Origin: Microcebus murinus
Taxonomy: Eukaryota; Chordata; Mammalia; Primates; Cheirogaleidae
Direction: 5' to 3'
DNA: 64,000 nucleotides
Assembly (NCBI RefSeq): GCF_040939455.1
Contig: NC_134112.1
Location: forward strand, 66,667,001-66,731,000
Shown: positions 24,690-35,276 of the stretch, one piece after another
Position numbering within the stretch: the first letter of the stretch is position 1
How the letters are laid out: every line of letters begins with the position of its first letter
The notes under the pieces: model-generated
Told to the model about the DNA's origin: nothing
Database searches by the model: none
Seen by the model: only the letters and a program-made list of their open reading frames with translations
Translations under genes and position numbers: made by a program

Positions 24690-25230
24690 ATTCTAGCTGT
24701 GCTGTCCACCTACAGTCTTTCTTCCCTTCACTCCATCCTTCTCCACAGCTGCAAGAGTAAAATTAACATGACAAATCTGATCTTGGCACTCTCCTGTTTA
24801 AAAGTCTTCAAGGTATCTCCAACTTCAAATAAAATATAAGCACATGAGGACAAGATTACCTGGGCTCTATTTACCTATCTAGCCTCATCTTCCAACCACC
24901 TCCCATTTCCTCCTACAATTTTTCTTTCAGCGCCTGCACATGACATGAGGTTTTATGTTTCTATTAACTATCCATCATGTCATCCCTTCCTAGAACACCC
25001 TTTCCCTACTCATTGCCTAGCTAACACTTACCTGTCCTCAAGGTCCAACTCAATCATCTTCTCTTCCAGGAAGCTTTCATGTATGACCCCCACACACACC
25101 TATCCCTTCATACACACAAGAAGAGCTTGCTTTCTTTGTACTCCCACAGCACGTAATCATTTTATATTCAAATAATAACTTTACATCTCTGTCTCCCTAT
25201 ATAGACATTAATCTCCTCCAAGGACTAACA
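24690..25230 (+). repeat. L2 LINE ORF2 end and 3' UTR
   Basis: Landmarks in order are CTCCACAGCTGCAAGAGTAA, AAATCTGATCTTGGCACTCT, CCTGTTTAAAAGTCTTCAAG, CTAGCCTCATCTTCCAACCA, CACTTACCTGTCCTCAAGGT, TCTTCCAGGAAGCTTTCATG. This is the canonical L2 order. The reading frame is broken. Confidence 0.8.
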
Positions 25231-25474
25231 AAATTAACAGCACAAAGCTGGTGATGAATATTAAGAGTCAAATCGAATAAAGTGAAATTTAATTTATAAT
25301 CATAAGGATTGTAATAGTCTCATAATTAGCATATTTGCTTTTTCCCTGTTCATATGCTTTTGGTATTCTTACGTTACCTGATAGCTTTTATGTTTTGGTT
25401 TTATTTTGATATTTTAAAAATAATCTAACTCAATATCTTTTTTTGCAACTAGGCAGGGTATACATACATACATA

Positions 25475-25590
25475 GAGTATGGCTCTGTGACTTTGGTAAA
25501 ATTAGAGAATCTGTCTCAATGATAGTTTCTTTATTAATAAAATAGTAATTATAGGATCATATTAAGTAGGTAGGATCAAATTAGGGATGT
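25475..25590 (+). repeat. MIR SINE core fragment
   Basis: GGCTCTGTGACTTTGGTAAA, then GTCTCAATGATAGTTTCTTT, then AATAAAATAGTAATTATAGG fits the MIR core in sense orientation. Confidence 0.5.
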
Positions 25591-25614
25591 GAAATATTTC
25601 ACATAAACTAAAAA

Positions 25615-25800
25615 CATTATGTACATAATTATATAGTAATTAGAATAATATAGTATAGAATAGAATTAGAATAACATAGTATAGAATAATAAAATATGCA
25701 CAGCATCTTTTTCTAATAATATACATAGTATATCATACATTGCATAGTAATTAATAATATACATAGTAATTATTATATAGTAATTAATAGATATGATTTT
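25615..25800. repeat. AT-rich degenerate tandem repeat
   Basis: Units related to TAGAATAATATAGTATAGAA recur (about 25642-25690), followed by several copies of ATACATAGTA-like words to 25790. It is a low-complexity tandem expansion. Confidence 0.75.
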
Positions 25801-26829
25801 TATTAAAAATTATAATTATAGCAAAGACTATAGAGGTTAGAACTCGAAACCAACAGAAAATACCTTCAGAAATAAGATAAACTTTAAATGAGAAGGTCTT
25901 AACCTTTCTGCTGCTGAACTTTTAAAATTTAATTCAGTATAAAATTAATATCTCGGAATGGCCTTTGCACAATCTTACATCTCCTTAGTTCCCTGTACTT
26001 CATGAAAGATGGAGAAGAAATAAGTGATTATTTGAAACTGTTCACGTACTGAAACATGATCCGCTATCATGAATATTTCATTTCTTGAAAATATTTTCAC
26101 ACTTATCCTTTTCAATAATGCTACATCATACTGCTTTATTTCATCTGCCTGTGACAGACATCATTACTAATCCCATCCAACTGCTTGTTTCATGCCACAC
26201 TAGAGCAGCTATTGGATTTCCAACAACATGGCAGTCAATCCTCACATTCTTATGAAGAATACTATGATAAATTATAAAGGACTATAAATAAGGCAAAGAG
26301 AATTAAAACATCATAGGTTCTGAGAAAAGCATCTTGACTTAAAAGAGAGAAACTCAATAAATAACCAAAGCTTTCTTAAGGATGAAAAGAAGAAACAATC
26401 ATCAACTGTTTATAAACTCCAATTTAATCTCAACTTACAGAGCCAGTAAACCTAGCACTTAGATCTTGGTTTTTAATGCTATTCCTTGCTGAAAAGAACC
26501 ATGGCTTCTTGGAGAAATGGCTAATTCTAGGGCTGAGCAGAGTAGGTACACAATTAGTCTGGAGCATCTTGTTTGGCCAAAAACCAAGGAAATGCTCAAA
26601 GAATGATAATACCTGTCAGAAGGACTCAGAATTATAAACCACTGTGGAAAAAATGTTTTCAAAATCAAAAAGACAGAAGGAAATGGGGCTGGGGGGAGAG
26701 TTATAGAATAGAATGCTGAAGACTGACTGGTAAATGTGGAGGAGCTGCTGGCACTGGTACATCAGAATTTTGCAACCAACACAATAAAGCCTGGTCTAGG
26801 CAAGAATTATTAATAGATGCTAAATCAAG
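25801..26829. other. Unassigned AT-rich non-coding DNA
   Basis: No confident element. The end of the interval may be the start of the following L1M 3' UTR. Confidence 0.45.
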
Positions 26830-27720
26830 AGAAATTTCAATTAGGAGCAGGATATATGCAAGGTCTCAAAATGTCTCCTAACAGATTGCTCACTAATAGC
26901 AAGGGATAATTAGTAACTACAAAATGGAGAAACTAGAGAACACCTTGACCAGACAAATATTGAGTGCTTCCAAATATGATGCCTGGAAAAGGAAACATCA
27001 CTTATACAGTATTCTGGTTGGGAATGCAAAGTCTGAATCTAAATTACGAGAAAACACTAGACAGACCTGAAGGGAGGAGCATTCTGTTTAAAAAGAAAAA
27101 AAGAAAGAAAGAAAGAAAAGAAAAAGAAAGAGCATGGGCCCGGTATTCTTAAAATATATCAATGTTATAGAAGACAAAAGAGCAGGCTGAAGAATTGTTA
27201 CAGGTTAAAGATTAAAAGAGACTAATGAGACATTAACAACCAAATATAATACATGATCCCATACTGGATCCTATAATGAAAAGAAAAAAAATGCTTATAA
27301 AGTACATTACTGGGTACACTGATAAAATTCATATATGAATTTTAAGTTATATAATAGCAACATATCAATGTTAAATTTACTAATGTTGGAAACCACACTG
27401 TGGTTATGTAAGGAAATGCCTTACTCTTAGGAAATTGTATTGAAATGCTTAGAGGAAATGGAAGGCATCTTACTCTCAGAAGATTCTAAGAAAACACTGA
27501 ATATATACACATATTCATTCTTTCTATATATTCATTCTCTCAGTATATATGAATATATACACATACATATGTGTGTGCGGGGGAGAGAGAGAGAGAAAAC
27601 CAATGGAACAAAATGTTAACCAACACTTGGTAAACCTGGTTTAAAAAGTATAGGAGTATTCTTTTTCTATACTGGCAACTTTTATGTAAGTTTAAAATTA
27701 TTTCCAAATAAAAAGTTTAA
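26830..27720 (+). mobile_element. Old L1M 3' UTR
   Basis: The order ATATGATGCCTGGAAAAGGA, CAGTATTCTGGTTGGGAATG, GATTAAAAGAGACTAATGAG, ACTGTGGTTATGTAAGGAAA, then AAATTATTTCCAAATAAAAA is the recognised L1M-type 3' UTR and tail. Its last ~600 bp are homologous to 53170-53740. Inserted microsatellites are (GAAA)n at 27090-27132 and a TATATG/GAGA tract at about 27497-27596. It has no coding content. Confidence 0.75.
27088..27132. repeat. (GAAA)n microsatellite
   Basis: GAAAGAAAGAAAGAAA with flanking A-rich variants, within the L1M 3' UTR. Confidence 0.9.
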
Positions 27721-28214
27721 GAAAAAAGGCAGGTGAATGATAAACACAAAATTCCATTAGTGAGAGGGACAGAGGGATCAGAGGGAAGGAATGCACAGAA
27801 GGATGTGTTAATAATATTCTCAGTGACAGACTCGTGGCTGGTCCTCTTACTATGCTTTAAAACTACGTATGTGTTACATTATTCTTATGTGTGCAAAACA
27901 TTACATTAGAAAGGAGAATAGGGCAAAAACTGCTGCTCTGTAAATTGATTTAGTAATTCCTTCCAACCTACTAGAAGAATATGAAAAGTCCTCACAATAC
28001 ATGCATGACATAGACTAATAGGTATTTCTGGAATAATCATTAATTTGTTTTTATTCCACTGGGTTCAAAGCATAATACTATCTTGAGTTCTAGTTATCTA
28101 GTCATCTCCTTTCTTCCTCAATTCAGCAGTACTTTTTCCCCCTCACCAAAAATGTTTTTTTGTTGCAACATTTTTTAATGCAACAATATAGTTGATTAGA
28201 ATTAATACAAATGA
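27721..28214. other. Unassigned non-coding DNA
   Basis: No recognised element. Confidence 0.45.
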
Positions 28215-28415
28215 TTATAGCTAATATTTATTGTTTACTAAGTGCCAGGCATCATGCTAATAAGTACTTGATATACATTATGTCTTTTAATTTTCATAGT
28301 CACTCATATGACATAGATCCTATCATTTTCCCTCTTTTCAGACTGGGAAAAAACCAGCGACAGAAAGGTTAAGTAACTTGCCTGAAGGTCACACAGCTAG
28401 TAAGTAAAAAAGAGT
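28215..28415 (-). repeat. MIR SINE, well preserved
   Basis: AAGTGCCAGGCATCATGCTA, CATTATGTCTTTTAATTTTC, GAAAGGTTAAGTAACTTGCC, then TGAAGGTCACACAGCTAGTA gives nearly the full antisense MIR from its 3' end to its centre. Confidence 0.92.
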
Positions 28416-28439
28416 TTTCCAGCATAATACAATCACTTT

Positions 28440-28965
28440 TAGATGTATTAAGTGGATATATGTCATTTTGTGGCAGCCCATTATCCAGTCCTCTTCCTGA
28501 CATCACCCACTTCCTTTTGGGGAATGTTCTCCCTGACTATGTAGTATCGGTGGAAGCATAAATTGAAATACACATGCTCAAATTATGAAAACCAAAGGTG
28601 TCCTTTGAAGGCTGCTTCCAGAAAACCCTCTGCTCATTCCACTAGGATAGGGAGGTGAACATAAAACTCACATTGTCAATCAGACTCATAAAAAACAAAG
28701 GTGAGGTGTATACAAAAGATGTGGTTAGAGTTGATTCATGCCAGCAACAGAGCCTGGGCATTTTTTTTTTTTCCTTTTTTTCCCTGAGAGTTCCTGCTAC
28801 CAAGACCTTCCAGATCTGCCTAGTTCTTATCTGTTCTAAGCATAACTCTTCCATCTCCCTTGAATTCTGTGAACTCTTCCCATCCCAGATACCTCTAAGA
28901 AACTCCTTTTTTGCTTTTAAGTCAGAATCTGTTTCCTTTGCTGGCAACAACAGTAACAACAATGA
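28440..28965 (+). repeat. Probable old LTR-like repeat, family not assigned
   Basis: CACTTCCTTTTGGGGAATGT, TCTCCCTGACTATG, AAAACCAAAGGTGTCCTTTG and the end CTCCTTTTTTGCTTTTAAGT, CAGAATCTGTTTCCTTTGCT resemble an eutherian LTR-like repeat I recognise but cannot name. Two 108-codon frames lie here on opposite strands over almost the same bases. They share the same poly-T/poly-A tract and are not genes. Confidence 0.42.
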
Positions 28966-29054
28966 CAAATCTATAGAATAAAATATAAAGACATAAGGGT
29001 ATAAGATTATATAATCTTATTTAGCATTTTTTTGGGTGACTTTTATTCTTTTCC

Positions 29055-29200
29055 ATTCGTTTGGTATACTGGAAAAAACACTGGCCAAAGTATTTAAAGA
29101 TCTAGAATCTAATCCAGGCTTTCCATCATCTGGCTTCAACATCTGAAGTGTGAATTCACTCTTGTTCTCAATATTTTTTTATCCATAAAGGAAGACGGTT
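29055..29200 (+). repeat. MIR SINE fragment
   Basis: GTATACTGGAAAAAACACTG, then GAATCTAATCCAGGCTTTCC, resembles the MIR 5' half. Low identity. Confidence 0.45.
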
Positions 29201-29545
29201 TGAACTGCAAGTTTTCTTGTATTCATAAAATATTATGTTTTGTAGAAAAGACTAAAGATTCTTAATGATAATGCCAATAATATAGACCTTCTTCCAAAAA
29301 TTTAGCACATGGATAACGGCTGAATTTAGTATTTCCCATTCTCTTTTAATAATATTGTTTTTCATATAAATAAAATGTTACAGTAATTTCTTACATGACA
29401 AACAGGAATCAAATACGTTCAGACTGTTTCCATAAAGGAATGATATTGCATGTCTCCAAGAAATAATTTGGTTTGAAATAATATTCCTTAGTAAACACCC
29501 TTACATTTATAAGGTCTACAGGCAAAGCAATGCATGTTCTACAGG

Positions 29546-30224
29546 GGTTTTTTTCATTTAATTTTTTTTTAATTTCAAAGTATTATGTTTTCAGTCACAA
29601 GGATCACTTTTGTAATGCTTGAGTCAGGTTTATAAGTGTGCCCATCACCCCAATAGCGGTCATTATACCTGTTAGGTAAGTTTTCGGCCATCCCCTCCAC
29701 CCCTTCCCCTTGATTCTCATGGAGTTTTAATTCCCTCTGTGCACATATGTGTTCATCAGTTAGTTCCAATTTATTAGAGAGTACATGTGGTGATTTTTGT
29801 TTTTTAATTCCTGAGATACTTCGCTTAGGATAATGGTCTCCAGTTACTTCCATAATGCTGCAAAAGACATTAATTCATCCTTTTTATATCTGGGTAGTAC
29901 TCCAGTGGTATATATATATACCACATTTTGTTAATCCATTCATGAATTGATGAGCACTTGGGTTGATCCCACATCTTTGTAATTGTGAACTGCTGTAATA
30001 AACATTCAAGTGCAGGTGTCTTTTTGAAACAATAACTTCTTTCCCTTTGGGTAAACACCCAGTAGTGGGATTGCTGGATTGAATAGTAGGTCTACTTTTA
30101 GTTCTTTGAGGAATCTCCATACTGTTTTCCATAAAGGTTGTACTAATTTTCAGTCCCACCAATAGTGTATAAACATCCCTTTCTCTCTGCATCCAGGCCA
30201 GCATCTATTGTTTTTGGACCCATC
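29546..30224 (-). mobile_element. 5'-truncated primate L1, antisense
   Basis: It starts at a degenerate poly(T) (the L1 tail on the minus strand) and runs through the 3' UTR (GAGTACATGTGGTGATTTTT, CCTGAGATACTTCGCTTAGG) into the ORF2 C-terminus (TGGGATTGCTGGATTGAATA, GAGGAATCTCCATACTGTTT). Minus-strand frames of 62-106 codons are disconnected ORF2 remnants, including [21 protein letters not shown] residues. A probable 9-bp target duplication flanks it (TTCTACAGG at 29537, TTCTATAGG at 30225). Intermediate age. Confidence 0.85.
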
Positions 30225-30239
30225 TTCTATAGGTTTTTA

Positions 30240-30652
30240 TACTTTGGAATACCACAACATTCTCCTGAAATGTGACTTCCTTCATGTTCTCAAATGCTAT
30301 ATAAATACCAGCCTTATATAAAAGTTTCAAGTGCAAAAGAACAAATAATTCTTCTTAAAAATTCATTGATGATGTAGAAGACATATTTTGCTACATGTGT
30401 ATGAAATTGGTACACTTACTAAAGAACACAGTCATAAAAGTACTAGTGTTTCAATTTTCCTAAAAGGTCTAAAATAACTAATGTCAAAGTCAGCCAAAAT
30501 GTTGCAAATTGGTTTTAATCATGAATTGGTGAGAGCCTAAAAAATCAGTCGGAGGTCATATCATAAGGTCAGAAAGAGTTTTAACATTGAAACCAAGACA
30601 TCTATAGAAAAGTACTACCAATTATTTAAATATCAAAAGTAAGCCCATTCTC
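30240..30652. other. Unassigned AT-rich non-coding DNA
   Basis: No recognised element up to the target site of the following Alu. Confidence 0.5.
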
Positions 30653-30667
30653 AAAAAGCCAAATCAA

Positions 30668-31002
30668 GGCCGGGCGCTGTGGCTCACGCCTGTAATCCTA
30701 GCTCTTGGGAGGCCGAGGCGGGCGGATTGCTCAAGGTCAGGAGTTCAAAACCAGCCTGAGCAAGAGGGAGACCCTGTCTCTACTATAAATAGAAAGAAAT
30801 TAATTGGCCAACTGATATATATATAAAAAATTAGCCGGGCATGGTGGCGCATGCCTGTAGTCCCAGCTACCCGGGAGGCTGAGGCAGAAGGATCACTCGA
30901 GCCCAGGAGTTTGAGGTTGCTGTGAGCTAGGCTGTCGCCACGGCACTCACTCTAGCCTGGGCAACAAAGCGAGACTCTGTCTCAAAAAAAAAAAAAAAAA
31001 AA
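30668..31002 (+). mobile_element. Young strepsirrhine (lemur-type) Alu
   Basis: Full-length dimeric Alu from GGCCGGGCGCTGTGGCTCAC to a 19-bp poly(A) (30984-31002). It is flanked by a perfect 15-bp target duplication AAAAAGCCAAATCAA (30653-30667 and 30998-31012, the second overlapping the tail). The linker between monomers holds GAAAGAAATTAATTGGCCAA plus an AT run, and the right arm reads GAGCTAGGCTGTCGCCACGG. Many CpGs survive (for example CCGGGCG, GCCGAGGCGGGCGG). Perfect duplication and CpG retention indicate a recent insertion. Its internal RNA polymerase III A and B boxes look largely intact. Confidence 0.97.
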
Positions 31003-31012
31003 GCCAAATCAA

Positions 31013-31474
31013 GAAGACTAAAAATCATTAAGTTATATCTCTAAGAATAATGATTATTTAATTTTAACATTTATCAAGCATTAAATGTATTTGAAAGGCA
31101 ATGAGATTTGGCTCCTCTCATTAAAGTTTTATCTCCCTAGACCTAAGCTTTGATATACCGTTTGTTACTACCTCTCAAAGCAATTCAAAACACAGGGAAC
31201 TCCATCTATCATGAACATCACTATGTTGAATGCTGGGATGGCAAAGATTAATATGAATTGGTCCCTGGTCTTAAGATGTTCACAGCCATGAAATCGACTC
31301 AGTATAATGTGATACATGCTTGAAAACGATGGTATCTAGTGCTATCTGTTAAGGAAGCAATTAATTCTGTTCAGGGGCAAAGGAAAAGCTACAGAGGAAG
31401 GGTAACATAAACCTTTATAAAAATTCCAAAAAATATGAACACTAAAACTCTCATCTAAATAAAAGACTTCAACA
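31013..31474. other. Unassigned AT-rich non-coding DNA
   Basis: No recognised element. Confidence 0.5.
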
Positions 31475-31685
31475 ATCGGTAAGATCCGAGGTCAAACTCC
31501 AATTCAAACCCCTATTGGCCATGTGAAACTGAGCAAGTTGTTTGGAAACCTAGAATGTAACCCTAGTTCCACTGCTCACTAGCCGTGATTTAGACAACAT
31601 TTAACATCTTTCAGCCCCGATTTCCTAATCTAGGAAGGGAATCATAGAGTCATGTTCTGTGATCCTTAATATCGACTCTGGTTCT
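31475..31685 (+). repeat. Two adjacent MIR fragments
   Basis: The first (to about 31545) reads CCAATTCAAACCCCTATTGG, then GAAACTGAGCAAGTTG. The second restarts with CCTAGTTCCACTGCTCACTA, then GCCGTGATTTAGACAACATT and CGATTTCCTAATCTAGGAAG. Both follow the same part of MIR in sense orientation, so they are separate insertions or a local duplication. Confidence 0.6.
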
Positions 31686-31744
31686 AACATGAATCTATAT
31701 GTTATATCAAATTAGAGAAATTCCTATCTCTGTTGGATGTCATC

Positions 31745-32245
31745 ATTTAGCATATACCTCACAGTACTACCTACTATGTGTCAGGCATTATTCTAGGTGA
31801 AAGGGAGAATTTTTCCAGTGCCTTCCTCACAGTAGCATAACTGCAAACTAGCATGACTAAGCAATTAGAGAGTGATCTTTGCCTAGATTTCTATCTTGTA
31901 CATGACTGCAAAATAGCATGACTAAGCAACTATAAAGTAACACGTGACTAGACCACTGACTAGACCATGGTCTTGTGCAGACTTTGTAACCATTTGCTTC
32001 TGTAACCTATAACAGGCACCATGCTTAGACCCCATTTTGATCAGAATCTGGAGGCGAGACCCCTCTGAGCCCACTGGTGTAATAAAAGCCTGTTTTGCAG
32101 AATTCTCGTGTGGCTCTCGGTTTGTTTCCCGGTCCAGTTTGCTGTAACATAGGCACGTTAGGATCTATACATAGGATGTATCAGTGAACAAAACAGGCAA
32201 AAGTCTATATTCTCAGGGAGATTACACAGAAAACATCTTACTGGA
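31745..32245 (-). repeat. L2 LINE 3' end, split by an LTR
   Basis: The left half has CTACTATGTGTCAGGCATTA, TTCTAGG. The right half resumes with GTATCAGTGAACAAAACAGG, CAAAAGTCTATATTCTCAGG. Joined across the LTR at 31798-32149 they give the antisense L2 3' terminus in the right order, which fixes the LTR borders. Confidence 0.82.
31798..32149 (+). mobile_element. Solo endogenous retroviral LTR with 4-bp duplication
   Basis: A 352-bp unit begins TGAAAGGGAG and ends GCTGTAACA, flanked on both sides by TAGG (31794-31797 and 32150-32153). A 4-bp duplication is typical of gammaretrovirus-like ERV1 elements. The upstream part holds two direct repeats sharing AGCATGACTAAGCAA (about 31841-31869 and 31906-31934), the placement expected for U3 enhancer repeats, and a further GACTAGACCA doublet near 31947-31968. 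An AATAAA polyadenylation signal lies at 32081-32086, about 60 bp before the end, followed by a GT-rich stretch. No internal retroviral sequence adjoins it, so the provirus was reduced by LTR recombination. The family is not assigned. Confidence 0.85.
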
Positions 32246-32249
32246 AAAT

Positions 32250-33998
32250 CTTTAAAAATGCTTTGTTATCTGCTTGCTCAAACATCATTTCCCTGTGCAG
32301 TTTACATATGTATTAAAAATAGTTAACACTGGGAAATTTCCAAAAAACTATCAACATTAACACACACAGAGAAATCTATAGGGTGATAATGAAGTATAGC
32401 TGGTAACACTAGCATCAAAATCATGTTTCTCTAAATTCACACTGAGTCAGTGAGCCTTAAGTGGCTTGACAAAAAGGCAATATGCTAATGAGGTCCCATA
32501 AACCAATTTAGTATATAGCCATCTTTCCTTCCTCGTTTAAACAATTCCATAGTTTCTTGAGAACTATGATACAGCCAGTTTTATTTAAAGATAAATAAAA
32601 TCTGTACGTGGTGAGAAAATATTAACACAAAAATCTAAAATCTCACTTCTTTTCCAAACATTCCATTTCCATACTTGGTGTTTGTTCAGCCTTATTTTAG
32701 GCCATTTCTTTATACAAGGTCTTTATTTGAGAGTTATATATTAGTACTGTTTGAAAACTGATTTATTATTCAATATGCAGTTGTGACATACCCACTCTCA
32801 GACACTTCCAAAATAGAAACACGCTCGGAGTGTATGTAAGGTGAAAGGAGTTACTAAAAGGATCTGTGATGAGGTAAGGAAGAACAGGATCTACCTGCCC
32901 TCAGAATACACAGCAACCTGAGAGCTCACATGGCAAATCTGACGGCCTTCTGTGCTTGGATTCTTCTCAGTCTGCTTCTCTCCTTTACTCATCTACTAAT
33001 GTCTCTGCACGCCCCTTCCCATTATGTCATGGTGATATCTTTTTCGTGGTTACTGTAAGCCTCCTAGATTCTGCAGTCTGCCTTCTCTCAGAACATCTGC
33101 ATCATTCTAAAAAATTTCCCCCCTTTCCTTAGGAGAGAAGCCCCTACTAGGTTATAGGGGCTCTCCTGTATAGAGCTTACCTGTGGAACAGAGTTCGTGT
33201 GTTCAGCCTCTTCCAATAGCTGTGTGCCTTTGACTGCTTCTGAATAATGGGGTCACATGATTAAGTAAAAAAAAATAAATAAAAACCCAAATCTTGGTAA
33301 CATATGCATAAGGCACCCATCAAGAAGACTACAGGACAGCAAGTACCATGAGGTTTCTAAGAAAGACCCATTGTGATGGGCAGGCACTTTCTGTGGACTG
33401 TATAGTACATAATGATACAGTATCACCATAAAGACCCATAAGTACAGAAACTGAACTGAAAAGTCGCTCCCGCAAAGTTAGACCATTTCTTTAAAGGCAC
33501 AAAAGTGAAGTGAACACTGGCAAATATTTATTACATATACTAGAAATTCAAAATTCTAAAAGGTATGAAGATGTGGATGTGTTTATGTGTTTATATGCTT
33601 TAGAATAAATAAATTCAGGTTGGGAAACTATTCTTTAAAGCAAAGCAAAACAAACATACAAATAAAACACACTGTAAAAACACTATTTTTAAAGCTGAGC
33701 CCGTCAGCATCAAACATGCACTGCGAAGTGGCATGTCTTAAGTTTCAACCATAATTGGTACTCTCCAAGCTGTGAAACTTAGAATATATTGACAAATGGC
33801 CACAATTCTGGGTGAGAAAGCAATCATCCTGGCAACTATTTCCCCAAGTTTCAGCATTCCAATTTTACCAGTGAGGAACAGCCAGCATTACACAACTGCT
33901 AGTCTGAGGTTCTGTCCCAGCCTCACGCATAAAAATTGCAAGCAACTGCCAAACAAAAAATAAAACACAACAACCAAAATTTGAAATAAAACTTGTTA
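32250..33998. other. Unassigned single-copy DNA
   Basis: About 1.75 kb without a named repeat. 32880-33260 is less AT-rich and contains the hairpin at 33131-33167. Nothing supports a gene. Confidence 0.5.
33131..33167. other. Perfect-stem hairpin with 2-nt bulge
   Basis: AGGAGAG(AA)GCCCCT pairs with AGGGGCTCTCCT across a 10-nt loop, giving 12 paired bases with one AA bulge. It is a strong but short inverted repeat, too short for a typical microRNA precursor unless the flanks also pair, which I do not see. Confidence 0.7.
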
Positions 33999-34282
33999 GG
34001 CCAGGCACTATGGCTCATACCTGTAATCCTAGCACTCTGAGAGGCCAAGGTGGGAGGATTACTTGAGCTCAAGAGCACAAGACCAGCTTTAAGGAAGAGT
34101 AAGACTCCATCTCTACTAAAAATAGAAAATTAGCCGGGTGTAGTGGTGCATGCCTGTATTCCTAGCTACTGGGAGGCTGAGGCAGAAGGATCGCTTGAGT
34201 CCATGAGTTTGAAGTTACTGTGAGCTAGGCTGACGCCACTGCACTCTACCCAGGGTGACAGAGTAAGACTATCTCAAAAAAA
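33999..34282 (+). mobile_element. Older strepsirrhine Alu without expanded linker
   Basis: It runs from GGCCAGGCACTATGGCTCAT to GACTATCTCAAAAAAA. The right arm carries the strepsirrhine mark GAGCTAGGCTGACGCCACTG, but the linker is short (CTACTAAAAATAGAAAATTA), lacking the insertion seen at 30668 and 44810. It is more diverged than those two. Confidence 0.93.
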
Positions 34283-35099
34283 GCCCTTGCTTTATGTTGA
34301 ACACATCTATAAAATACTAGAGCCATATGAAAGAAAAGGATACTCTGTTTTCTTTCTTTCTGATGGTAGGCAGAAGATAACACATATTCCCTTCCCCTCC
34401 ACCTGCCACCACCCAGATGCCACTGGCTGCCATCACACAACCACAAAATGAGTCACCTTAGAAGAATGCAGATACCTAGGAAGGCAGAGAAGAGAGCTAG
34501 AACTGGGGCTTTAGTGACATGGTTAAGGCATTGATCAAGTCTTTCCTATAGCCTGCCCTAGCTCTCTGTTCTTTTCACTTATATTTGCCAAAAAATATCC
34601 TTGGCACATTCATACTTTGGATCAGACATCATCTCCCCTAACATGTAGGGCTCAAGCAGCACAAATCAAAGGAACAGCCCAGGAACTTCAGAAAGGACCA
34701 CACCTCCCCAGAATCTACACAACCACACTGGGAGTAAAAACTGAGATTTCACCCTTCCCTCTCTCACCACAACACTCACAATCTTACCAGGTTTATCGTC
34801 CTCAGGGTCATCAAAACTAATCATATTATAATATGTCCTTACTTCCCCTTTTTCTGTTTCTTTCTTTTTTTTCTGTTTCTATTTTTTTATTACTTGAAAA
34901 AATTTTTTTAATTTGTAATGTCGTTTACCCAGAACCATGCCCAAGAAGCCTTGAGCAAGTGGACTGCTTATTTCCCCTGTTCATCAGCCCCAGAGAAGCC
35001 CAGGACTCCCAGACCACCTAATTCCCACACAACTCTGTGGGCAATGAGACAACCCAAACACACCAAGGTATCCTTCCTTCCGTGACTGCTCTCAAATGG
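34283..35099. other. Unassigned non-coding DNA with pyrimidine tract
   Basis: A pyrimidine-rich tract lies at about 34845-34890. 34600-35090 is less AT-rich and may be an unrecognised old LTR. Two plus-strand frames of 62-67 codons have no domain. Confidence 0.45.
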
Positions 35100-35235
35100 C
35101 GGATGCACAATGAATTGTATTTATTGGTTTGTTTCCTCTATTAAAATGTAACCTCCACAAGGGCAGAGATTTCTGTTTTTTAGCTGCTGTATGGCAGTAC
35201 ACAAAGAGCACTCAATAAGTATTTGTTCCATGAAG
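35100..35235 (+). repeat. L2 LINE 3' terminus
   Basis: TTGTATTTATTGGTTTGTTT, CTATTAAAATGTAACCTCCA, CAAGGGCAGAGATTTCTGTT, then GAGCACTCAATAAGTATTTG is the canonical L2 end including the CTCAATAA terminus. Confidence 0.9.
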
Positions 35236-35276
35236 GAATATCCAAAAGTTATTTTGGAATATCCAAAAGTTGTTTT
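35235..35276. repeat. 21-bp tandem duplication
   Basis: Two adjacent copies of GGAATATCCAAAAGTTATTT plus T (35235-35255 and 35256-35276) differ at one base (A/G). Confidence 0.95.

Noticed and set aside
28642..28981. Two 108-codon frames on opposite strands
   Set aside because: They cover almost the same bases, share a poly-T/poly-A low-complexity tract and have no domain. They lie in a probable LTR-like repeat.
31798..32149. Possibility of a complete provirus around the LTR
   Set aside because: L2 sequence resumes directly on both sides, leaving no room for internal genes.
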